Assembly (NCBI RefSeq): GCF_029542085.1
Contig: NZ_CP107036.1
Location: 4,216,001 to 4,280,000 of the forward strand
Source: Sphingobacterium sp. ML3W
GTDB taxonomy: Bacteria > Bacteroidota > Bacteroidia > Sphingobacteriales > Sphingobacteriaceae
Direction of reading: 5' to 3'
Length of the DNA: 64,000 nt
Under the pieces are notes generated by a model. It worked only from the letters and a program-made list of their open reading frames with translations, did no database searches and was not told where the DNA came from. This document shows positions 9,066 to 15,199 of the stretch, one piece after another (positions within the stretch are counted from its first letter, which is position 1; every line of letters starts with the position of its first letter). The translations under genes and the position numbers were made by a program.

Positions 9066-9270
9066 TAAGCTTCTTGGCGCTACCTCTAGCCACACAGAAG
9101 CTATTTCCTTTTATCGGTCAGATCATCTCAAATGATCTCTTGGCGATACAGACACACAATCCGATGTCATATACAAGCGCCAAAATTGGTCCGGAAAAGA
9201 AGATTAGGAGAGTGCGGTATTACGGAGAATATGCCCAAGACTCTTCTTTGAGGACGAAGCTGGGTTTTTT
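9066..9270 (+). ncRNA. Candidate structured RNA ending in a terminator
   Basis: The gene-free stretch 9039-9457 contains nested complementarity by eye: TTGGCGCT (9074-9081) with AGCGCCAA (9176-9183), ATCGG (9113-9117) with CCGAT (9161-9165), and a perfect hairpin AGATCAT-CTCAA-ATGATCT (9120-9138). AGCTTC (9068-9073) can pair with GAAGCT (9256-9261). The 3' end CCCA...TGGG then T6 (9234-9270) looks like an intrinsic terminator. The rod-like nesting recalls 6S RNA, but I cannot confirm that family. The open frame covering it has no protein character. The rest, 9271-9457, is AT-rich with no gene visible. Confidence 0.35.
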
Positions 9271-9457
9271 AGTATAGCAAACATATTCTTCCGTTTTTTA
9301 TTTTATATTAATACCTTATTATGCTGCAAAGATTCAAAATATTTATCATATTACAAAATATTTGATTATTAACAACTTACAAACCTATCATGGGATTGGC
9401 ATATTATTGTCATATCGTTTTTTCTAAAATTATCAACCTTTTAGTCATTTTCGTTTT

Positions 9458-10039
9458 ATGGAAAGTCAAACAGTAAATCAACTCATCAAACAATCTAGAA
9501 AGCTCAGAGGACTGACACAACAGGATCTCGCCAATCAAGCCGGTCTATCTTTAAGAACAGTACAACGAATCGAAAAGGGGACAGAAGAGATCAGTGGTTT
9601 CAGTTTAAGACAAATCAGTCAGATTTTAGAAATTCCTTTAGAACAATTAATTATGCCAAATGTAAATCAAATCAGTATCGACAAAAACCAAAGTGGAAGC
9701 ATAAAGGCTCTTTACCTCGCTTCCCTAACATTTCTGGTCAACCCGCTATTAGGCCTATTGGTCCCAGCCATTATGGGCTATACCAAGCAAAATAAAGATG
9801 CCCAATACAGCATGCATCTAAAAAAGATCATCATCATACATGCCACCGGTCTTTTATTTCTCGGCGCCTTTATAGGTTATATTTTTGCAGCAGATTTTTT
9901 AAAAATTGGGTTGCCTTCATCTTTAAATTACATCTTTAACAGCTGGCTTTTTCTGCTCATCCCAATTTGCTATTATGCAGTGATTATCATCTTCACAGCA
10001 GTAAACTATTTTAGCATTAAAGGATCCGATGTAATTTAA
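9458..10039 (+). CDS. Xre-family regulator with a membrane C-terminus
   Basis: A 193-residue protein. Residues about 6-66 form a Cro/cI helix-turn-helix (LIKQSRKLRGLTQQDLANQAGLSLRTVQRIEKGTEEISG). The C-terminal half holds about three hydrophobic segments (roughly 88-108, 124-147 and 158-185), so the DNA-binding domain is probably tethered to the inner membrane. Similar HTH plus membrane proteins are common in Bacteroidota, with unknown targets. It stands alone and is followed by a stem-loop. Confidence 0.8.
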   Translation: MESQTVNQLIKQSRKLRGLTQQDLANQAGLSLRTVQRIEKGTEEISGFSLRQISQILEIPLEQLIMPNVNQISIDKNQSGSIKALYLASLTFLVNPLLGLLVPAIMGYTKQNKDAQYSMHLKKIIIIHATGLLFLGAFIGYIFAADFLKIGLPSSLNYIFNSWLFLLIPICYYAVIIIFTAVNYFSIKGSDVI

Positions 10040-10052
10040 GAATAACTGGTAC

Positions 10053-10093
10053 TCAGCTTGCTCGAATCGAAATTCGTGATTTGAGCAAGCTGA
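10053..10093 (+). terminator. Strong stem-loop after the Xre gene
   Basis: TCAGCTTGCTC (10053-10063) pairs with GAGCAAGCTGA (10083-10093), enclosing a small GAAT/ATTC stem. There is no T-run on either strand, so it may be an RNA stabiliser rather than a true terminator. Confidence 0.5.
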
Positions 10094-10194
10094 AAACAAA
10101 ATTACATGAATAGGTTTTAGAAAATCAGAAGGGCATTTCCTAGAAGAAATAAAGTGGAAAAGCGCTGACATTGAGGAGAAATTGTTGTTAAATA

Positions 10195-10557
10195 TTATAA
10201 CGGATTTTTTTGAACAACCAGTATCAAGTCTTTTTCTAAAGCTAGATATCCCATCTCATAAATAAAATTATAGGTCTGACCTTTGCTTGTAGTAATTGTA
10301 TGTGTGTGAAATTTGAAATCAAATCCCAGTCTTTTTAACTTTTCCCGCTGTACCTTCAGCAAACCTTTCTCCTCGCCGTTCAGTACATCCATTAGAATAC
10401 GTCGGTTTTTGCGCAAGATATTATTCACATTGCGCACTAGATTAGTTTGATCGCTATTCAGTTTATTGTTATATGTATTTCGGCAAGAGTCATCACAAAA
10501 GCGCTTATCCGACCTTCCTCTTATATTTTCTCCACATTCCAAACAGACTTTTTCCAT
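10195..10557 (-). CDS. Zinc-ribbon protein, unknown function
   Basis: A 120-residue protein with an N-terminal CLECG...RFCDDSC zinc ribbon (residues 5-25). A basic helical middle follows (LRKNRRILMDVLNGEEKGLLKVQREKLKRLGFDF), then a beta-rich C-terminus, TYNFIYEMGYLALEKDLILVVQK. I recognise it only as a small Bacteroidota zinc-finger protein; no function is assigned. Four cysteines at metal-binding spacing support zinc, and nucleic-acid binding is a guess. It is divergent from ssb. Confidence 0.75.
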   Translation of the reverse strand: MEKVCLECGENIRGRSDKRFCDDSCRNTYNNKLNSDQTNLVRNVNNILRKNRRILMDVLNGEEKGLLKVQREKLKRLGFDFKFHTHTITTSKGQTYNFIYEMGYLALEKDLILVVQKNPL

Positions 10558-10574
10558 AGTGTTTAATATGAAAT

Positions 10575-10611
10575 TTAAACGACAACAAACGGTTACAACC
10601 GACTATAGTCG
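10575..10611 (-). promoter_or_regulatory. Possible promoter with a perfect palindrome
   Basis: On the minus strand a TTG, an 18-base spacer and TAAATTTC resemble a Bacteroidota promoter for the zinc-ribbon gene. A perfect 12-base palindrome, CGACTATAGTCG (10600-10611), overlaps its upstream part and could be a regulator site in the ssb/zinc-ribbon divergent region. Confidence 0.35.
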
Positions 10612-10742
10612 AATACAAATGGTAAACAGACGATTAATATCTCCTCTCCTTTTCATCTTTGCTCAAGGTCATTCCACATCCATTGAAGGTTATGGCCTGA
10701 ACTAAAATAAGAATTATTAGAAACATTTAAAAATTAGACAAA

Positions 10743-11138
10743 ATGAGCACATTACGTAACAAAGTACAATTAATTGGTCATTTGGGAAATGATCCTATCA
10801 TCAGAACCACTTCAACAGGGACAAATTACTCTGTTTTACGACTTGCCACGAATGATCTTTTCAAAAACAAAGCGGGTGAATGGGTAGAAGAAGTACAATG
10901 GCATACGCTTGTTGTTTGGGGTAAGCAGAATAATACCATTGAAAAGAAATGTAGTCGCGGAACTAAACTGATGGTTGAAGGGAAACTTACCTATCGTAAC
11001 TATGAAAATGCTGATGGAGCAAAAAGATATCTTACTGAAATCAAAGTTGACAGCTTTTTGATTCTATCAGATCAAACTTGCTCAAACGAGGATATTCCAG
11101 TACTACAAGAGGAGGATGAGGATGAACTTCCGTTCTAA
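10743..11138 (+). CDS. ssb: Single-stranded DNA-binding protein
   Basis: A 131-residue protein that coats single-stranded DNA in replication, repair and recombination. The OB fold (about 1-105) begins MSTLRNKVQLIGHLGNDPIIR, with VQWHTLVVWGKQ and KLMVEGKLTYRNY. The acidic tail ends DEDELPF, the usual contact point for partner proteins. It is short for an SSB because the linker is reduced to about 15 residues, so it may be a second copy rather than the main replicative SSB. It is a single gene with a terminator behind it. Confidence 0.93.
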   Translation: MSTLRNKVQLIGHLGNDPIIRTTSTGTNYSVLRLATNDLFKNKAGEWVEEVQWHTLVVWGKQNNTIEKKCSRGTKLMVEGKLTYRNYENADGAKRYLTEIKVDSFLILSDQTCSNEDIPVLQEEDEDELPF

Positions 11139-11154
11139 TTTGGGGATAAAAAGA

Positions 11155-11190
11155 AAGTAGGACATTTAACGTTGTCCTACTTTCCTATTT
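11155..11190. terminator. Shared stem-loop between ssb and a convergent gene
   Basis: A perfect 12-bp stem, GAAAGTAGGACA (11155-11166) with TGTCCTACTTTC (11175-11186), separates the convergent ssb and lipoprotein genes. The T-content after the stem is modest. Confidence 0.75.
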
Positions 11191-11202
11191 ATATCAAAAA
11201 AA

Positions 11203-11610
11203 TTATTTTGCTGCACTCGCAGTTAACTCTGTTGCTAGCTTTTGAGCATACTCTGTCCATAGCTTTGCATCTTCCGGAGTTAATTTAGTAAGAGCAGTAG
11301 CCGTCTTTGTGGCCCATTCCTGTTGCTTTCCAGCTAACTCTTGGATCTTAGTCGCATCTCCACTTTTAGCAGCAGCAACATATTCATTCACATATTTTGT
11401 GTAATCGTCTGCCAACTGTTGTGCTTCCGGGGAGCTAAACTTAGGCACTGCAGTAGTAGTAGTAGTTTCTGTTGTTGTTGTCTGTGCAACACCACCTTTA
11501 GTATCAGTTGTAGTGACTGTATCCTTTGTTTCTACTTTTTTGCTATCTGCATTATTACAAGAAGCAAAGAAAAGTGCAGCAATTGCCGCAGATAATATCA
11601 TTTTTTTCAT
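11203..11610 (-). CDS. Small Thr-rich lipoprotein
   Basis: A 135-residue exported lipoprotein. The signal peptide MKKMILSAAIAALFFASC ends in a lipobox whose cysteine is residue 18. A low-complexity threonine-rich linker follows (about 28-53). The C-terminal half is predicted to be a helical bundle (SSPEAQQLADDYTKYVNEYVAAAKSGDATKIQELAGKQQEW). It is probably anchored in the outer or inner membrane, facing the periplasm. No family function is known to me. A TATATTTG box lies upstream at 11681-11688. Confidence 0.8.
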   Translation of the reverse strand: MKKMILSAAIAALFFASCNNADSKKVETKDTVTTTDTKGGVAQTTTTETTTTTAVPKFSSPEAQQLADDYTKYVNEYVAAAKSGDATKIQELAGKQQEWATKTATALTKLTPEDAKLWTEYAQKLATELTASAAK

Positions 11611-11655
11611 GAAACGAATAAGTTTATAATAAATTAAAATTATTTACCAACTTAA

Positions 11656-11688
11656 ATTTGGATTATTTTAATTTATAATCCAAATATA
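11656..11688 (-). promoter_or_regulatory. Palindrome overlapping the lipoprotein -7 box
   Basis: ATTTGGATTAT (11656-11666) and ATAATCCAAAT (11675-11685) form a perfect 11-bp inverted repeat. Its right arm overlaps TATATTTG (11681-11688, minus strand), a perfect -7 box for the lipoprotein gene. It could be an operator or a 5' hairpin of the mRNA. Confidence 0.45.
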
Positions 11689-11802
11689 TTTTTTTCACAA
11701 AACAAATAAACATCAAAAAACCTCAGTTTTTCTCTTTCCCATGCATTTAAATTTAAATCTCCGATGATTGAAATAGTCTCCGATTGTAACAACACCATGG
11801 CG

Positions 11803-12255
11803 TTAATTATGATTCTGGCTCCTCCAGGTCTCCAAAGGAAGATATTCTCCAGAAACGATGTCCAGAATCTGGATATTCTTACAATCACTCTTGTTCAAAT
11901 AGAAATGATAATAAGGTTCAAATCTTTCTTCACTATTATATCCGGCGGTAAGGGAATACAACTCCTTTTCATCTTGTTTCAAACTATCGATCATAAACGA
12001 GATATTGGCTTTGTGATCAGTCAAGCTATCCAAATTTCTTTTGCTTTCCTCAACCTCCTTGAGCGCTAGGATCAATTTCATCGCCTTTTCTGACGAACAA
12101 CCAGCTTTCTCGTCCATTTTAGCTGAACTTTCAATTCTCTCAACAGCTGGTTTTTTAGGGGTTTGGTCACTTTTTGTTTTAGTGGATGTATCGCTTTGAC
12201 AGCTGATAAAAGCAATGTATGATATCAAATGGACAAATAAGATTTGTACTTTCAT
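11803..12255 (-). CDS. Predicted lipoprotein, unknown function
   Basis: A 150-residue protein with signal peptide MKVQILFVHLISYIAFISC, whose lipobox cysteine is residue 19. A lysine/threonine linker is followed by a helical segment (SEKAMKLILALKEVEESKRNLDSLTDHKANISFMIDSLKQDEKEL, about 54-98) and a tyrosine-rich end. No family is recognised. It lies between two minus-strand genes without obvious operon structure; 148 bases separate its start from the stop of the next one upstream? No: the Xre gene upstream ends 76 bases before it, so co-transcription with that regulator is possible. Confidence 0.65.
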   Translation of the reverse strand: MKVQILFVHLISYIAFISCQSDTSTKTKSDQTPKKPAVERIESSAKMDEKAGCSSEKAMKLILALKEVEESKRNLDSLTDHKANISFMIDSLKQDEKELYSLTAGYNSEERFEPYYHFYLNKSDCKNIQILDIVSGEYLPLETWRSQNHN

Positions 12256-12331
12256 CTGTATAAATTATTTATAAGTATTGGTCTCATCGGTATAAATGAG
12301 CTCGTGTTTGGTCCCACCCACCAATGCAAGT

Positions 12332-12991
12332 CTATATTCTTTCAAATTTACCATACAATTTCCAGAAGTTTCCCTTCTCTGCCAATACAAAGTCGACTTT
12401 TTTCCAAGCGTTTAACACCAGGCTTATTTCTGTTTCTGCCATTGTATATTTTCCAATAAAGAATTCCTCCGCCGAAAAACACAGGCCAAAGGCATTATTT
12501 AGTGTATGTAAGCTTTCAATATCAATTTCTTCGAAAAATAGAATCGACTGTGCTGTTACAGCAAAATCACCTGGCACCGATATAGCATCCATATACTCTA
12601 TCGCAATAAAACGATTACGGCTCTGTAGCGGGAACTCAATCACAGGAAGTTCATTCAATTTTGACACATAAGTACAAGCATCTAATAACGTATCCCTTTC
12701 CAACAGCGGAACCTGCGACAGTCGTTTGCCACCTAATGTAGGAATATCGGGCTGAAAATAATCGTTAAAATTGAGGATCTCATTAACGGATAGATTTTTT
12801 TCAATCAGATGTTGCACAGGAATGCCAAAATAATTTGCAATTTTCAAGATAATCTCGATTTTTGGTTCAGCACGCATCTCCTCGTAAGATGAAATATTAC
12901 CTCTAGTGAGATTAAAAACATCTCCAAAAGCCTGTTGACTCAATCCTTTCACCTTTCTCAGCTTCTTAATATTATTCCCGACGTTACTCAT
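12332..12991 (-). CDS. Xre-family transcriptional regulator
   Basis: A 219-residue regulator. Residues about 5-62 form the helix-turn-helix (IKKLRKVKGLSQQAFGDVFNLTRGNISSYEEMRAEPKIEIILKIANYF). The rest is a sensing or dimerisation region that resembles the C-terminus of cI/LexA-like proteins (IPTLGGKRLSQVPLLERDT...FIAIEYMDAISVPGDFAV...GLCFSAEEFFIGKYTM). I see no clear Ser/Lys protease dyad, so autocleavage is not claimed. It is divergent from the YbjN-PspA-flotillin operon, with 91 bases between the starts; a perfect palindrome in that gap is its likely binding site. The gene is a good candidate for the operon's regulator (inference). Confidence 0.85.
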   Translation of the reverse strand: MSNVGNNIKKLRKVKGLSQQAFGDVFNLTRGNISSYEEMRAEPKIEIILKIANYFGIPVQHLIEKNLSVNEILNFNDYFQPDIPTLGGKRLSQVPLLERDTLLDACTYVSKLNELPVIEFPLQSRNRFIAIEYMDAISVPGDFAVTAQSILFFEEIDIESLHTLNNAFGLCFSAEEFFIGKYTMAETEISLVLNAWKKVDFVLAEKGNFWKLYGKFERI

Positions 12992-13014
12992 TTTAAAAAA
13001 AAATTAATTTTTTC

Positions 13015-13046
13015 TTGCAAAATATTTTTGCAATTTACTATCTTTA
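13015..13046 (+). promoter_or_regulatory. Promoter and palindromic operator of the PspA-flotillin operon
   Basis: TTGCAAAATATTTTTGCAA (13015-13033) is a perfect 8-bp inverted repeat with a 3-base spacer. Its first TTG can serve as the -33 element for TATCTTTA (13039-13046), one base from TAnnTTTG, at a 21-base spacing. The site lies between the Xre gene and the operon, so binding of that regulator would block the operon promoter (inference). Confidence 0.6.
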
Positions 13047-13082
13047 TGCAAAGAATATGTGCAATATATAAAAAACTTGATT

Positions 13083-13472
13083 ATGTACTTCTCAAAAATT
13101 GAAAATTATATCGCCAATATCGGTTATAACATCACTCATAAAGATGAAAAAGAAGGTGTTTTTGTTATCGAAAACGAAGATGATGGTATTCGCAATCTCA
13201 TTGTGGGTATTGCGCAACCTATCATAATTTTCGAGCAGTACCTATTTACTCTAAACAACGAAAACATGGACATGTTCAAATCGTTGCTCATCAAAAATAG
13301 AGATATCATCCACGGCGGATTTGCCTTGACAGAGGATGGTAAAAAGGTCATATTCCGATATACGATGCAAATACATAATCTCGATCAAAATGAATTTGAT
13401 GCTGCCATTAATTCGCTCAGTCTTTTGATCAGCGAATATTATAATCAGTTAATAAGTTTTTCAAAATTATAG
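13083..13472 (+). CDS. YbjN/Tir-like chaperone domain protein
   Basis: A 129-residue protein resembling the CesT/Tir-type and YbjN peptide-binding fold: an N-terminal helix (MYFSKIENYIANIGYNI), five strands (GVFVIENED...IRNLIVGIAQPIIIFEQYLFTL) and a C-terminal helix (FDAAINSLSLLISEYYNQLI). Type III secretion chaperones share this fold, but no secretion system is present. Its job here is probably to hold a partner encoded in the operon. ATG at 13083 is chosen; an upstream GTG in frame would overlap the promoter. It ends four bases before pspA. Confidence 0.75.
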   Translation: MYFSKIENYIANIGYNITHKDEKEGVFVIENEDDGIRNLIVGIAQPIIIFEQYLFTLNNENMDMFKSLLIKNRDIIHGGFALTEDGKKVIFRYTMQIHNLDQNEFDAAINSLSLLISEYYNQLISFSKL

Positions 13473-13476
13473 AATA

Positions 13477-14184
13477 ATGAATATTTTTAAGAGAATTTTC
13501 AGAATCGGTCAAGCAGAAATCCACGCTGTAGTGGATAAAATGGAGGACCCCATCAAAATGACGGAACAAGGTATCCGTGAGATGAAAGAAGACCTAGAGC
13601 AATCGTTGGAAGCTTACGCAAAAGTAAAAGCGCTAGCCATACGTACGCAAAATAATTGTGAGAAGAAAAAAGAAGAGGCCAATGAATTTGAAAACAAAGC
13701 CATTTTATTATTGCAAAAGGCCCAAAAAGGCGAACTTTCTACTGAAAAAGCAGAGAGCTTAGCCAAAGAAGCCCTATTACTAAAAAAGCAATTGTTGATC
13801 GAAGCCACCGAATTGGAAAAACAAGCGACAATCCATCAAAGCTCAGCCGAAGAATTGCGCAAGAATGTGGATATACTTAAATTCAATATATCCAAATGGG
13901 AGAGTGAGCTATCGACATTGAAAGCAAGAGTTAAAGTATCCAATGCAGCTAAAATGGTTAATCGACAACTTGCTAATATTGATTCAAACAGTACCATTTC
14001 GATGCTGGAACGCATGAAAGAAAAGGTCGAAGAGGATGAGGCTTTGGCCAAAGCCTATGGCGAAATCGCAACGGGCAACAAAAGTAGGATAGATGAGATC
14101 AATGAGAACATCAGTGGTTCGGACTCTGTCAACAATGAACTGGAAGAGTTAAAACGAAAATTAAATAACGATGCGGAGATTTGA
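13477..14184 (+). CDS. pspA: PspA/IM30 family protein
   Basis: A 235-residue peripheral membrane protein of the PspA/Vipp1 (ESCRT-III-like) family. Proteins of this family assemble into rods or rings on stressed membranes. The N-terminus MNIFKRIFRIGQAEIHAVVDKMEDPIKMTEQGIREMKEDL is the family's amphipathic helix plus first hairpin. The remainder (about 35-200) is nearly continuous coiled coil, with NAAKMVNRQLANIDSNSTISMLERMKEKVEEDEALAKAY near the end. Length is normal. It overlaps the next gene by 14 bases, which indicates tight translational coupling. Confidence 0.93.
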   Translation: MNIFKRIFRIGQAEIHAVVDKMEDPIKMTEQGIREMKEDLEQSLEAYAKVKALAIRTQNNCEKKKEEANEFENKAILLLQKAQKGELSTEKAESLAKEALLLKKQLLIEATELEKQATIHQSSAEELRKNVDILKFNISKWESELSTLKARVKVSNAAKMVNRQLANIDSNSTISMLERMKEKVEEDEALAKAYGEIATGNKSRIDEINENISGSDSVNNELEELKRKLNNDAEI

Positions 14185-14365
14185 GTATAAAACAGTCAAA
14201 ATCGAACCCAAAGGTTTCTGGGGAACCAAATTGGATCCGGACAAAATCGACGAGATACTTAACGATCTAGGGAATCAGGGGTGGGAATTGGTCACAATGC
14301 AAGATCTTGAGGTCAATGGTCACTCTTGGTCGTTTCATTACACCTTCAAACGAGAAAAAATTTAA
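14171..14365 (+). CDS. DUF4177-type small protein
   Basis: A 64-residue protein, FEYKTVKIEPKGFWG...LGNQGWELVTMQDLEVNGHSWSFHYTFKRE, matching the DUF4177 pattern (EYKxV... LxxLGxxGWELV... FKR). Function is unknown. The gene overlaps pspA by 14 bases and lies 9 bases before the membrane OB-fold gene, so it is a genuine operon member and not a chance frame. Confidence 0.8.
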   Translation: MRRFEYKTVKIEPKGFWGTKLDPDKIDEILNDLGNQGWELVTMQDLEVNGHSWSFHYTFKREKI

Positions 14366-14374
14366 AAAAATACG

Positions 14375-15097
14375 ATGACAGAATTAATCAATATCTTATT
14401 TAACCCATTATCAAATGGCATCATGACCGTCCTGACGGGCCTGTCTGTAGTGTATTGGTTTTTTATGTTTCTCATGGGGGATGGTGTACATCTATTTGAT
14501 GCTGACGCCAACGTAGACTTACATCCTACTCCTGATGTCAGCGACGTAGATGGCTCGCATGATATGAACGCCGATGGATCAGATCACCCACACCATCATA
14601 CGGACTCCGATACGCATACCGAACCGGGTTTCTTTGCCAAGGCAATGGATTATATCAATGTCGGAAAAGTCCCAATTATGCTTATTGTGACCATGTTTAA
14701 ATTTATTGGCTGGGTGATCACCATTGTATCTTCATTGTATATTGACGTCGCATCCTGGGGAATAAAATCGGTATTGATCTTAATTCCTGTTTTTATCGTT
14801 ACGTTTTTCTTAATGCATTTTCTGACCAAACCACTCGCAAGAATGTTTAAAAATATAGGCTATAATGGCGAAGAGAGCCATGACTTCCTAGGGCGCATGG
14901 GAAAAATGCGTGCTAGTATTGAAGGCAAAAAAATAGGTTCTGCTGAATTTATCATCCAACAAGACCCTATCCGTCTCAATGTCGTGAGCCATAATGGTGA
15001 AAAGATCGGCTATGGTGATGATGTCATTATCGTGGATGAATCGAAGGACAAAAAATATTATTATGTCACCAAGGAAATCACCATAGACAATATTTAA
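14375..15097 (+). CDS. YqiJ/NfeD-like membrane protein with OB fold
   Basis: A 240-residue inner-membrane protein. A hydrophobic N-terminus (about 15-36) is followed by an Asp/His-rich loop (about 40-86, with HPHHHTDSDTHTE) that could bind metal. Two membrane segments lie at about 100-122 and 128-152. A C-terminal OB-like domain (about 170-238) contains FLGRMGKMRASIEGKKIGSAEFIIQ and GYGDDVIIVDE. This arrangement matches the YqiJ/NfeD partners that sit beside flotillin genes and work with them at membrane microdomains. The flotillin gene follows 102 bases later. Confidence 0.85.
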   Translation: MTELINILFNPLSNGIMTVLTGLSVVYWFFMFLMGDGVHLFDADANVDLHPTPDVSDVDGSHDMNADGSDHPHHHTDSDTHTEPGFFAKAMDYINVGKVPIMLIVTMFKFIGWVITIVSSLYIDVASWGIKSVLILIPVFIVTFFLMHFLTKPLARMFKNIGYNGEESHDFLGRMGKMRASIEGKKIGSAEFIIQQDPIRLNVVSHNGEKIGYGDDVIIVDESKDKKYYYVTKEITIDNI

Positions 15098-15199
15098 AAT
15101 TGATGAGCAAGACAGAACCGCCTTGTCAGCTAAAAGCTTGCGCAAGTAAAATCTCAATACTCGTATCTAAATACTAAAATCTAAATAAATACTAATCAT

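Noticed and set aside
9074..9277. 67-codon plus-strand frame in the gene-free stretch near 9.1 kb
   Set aside because: No family text, no signal peptide, and it covers hairpins and a terminator; an RNA is more likely.
9923..10171. 82-codon minus-strand frame
   Set aside because: Lies mainly over the membrane part of the Xre gene and a stem-loop, without protein features.
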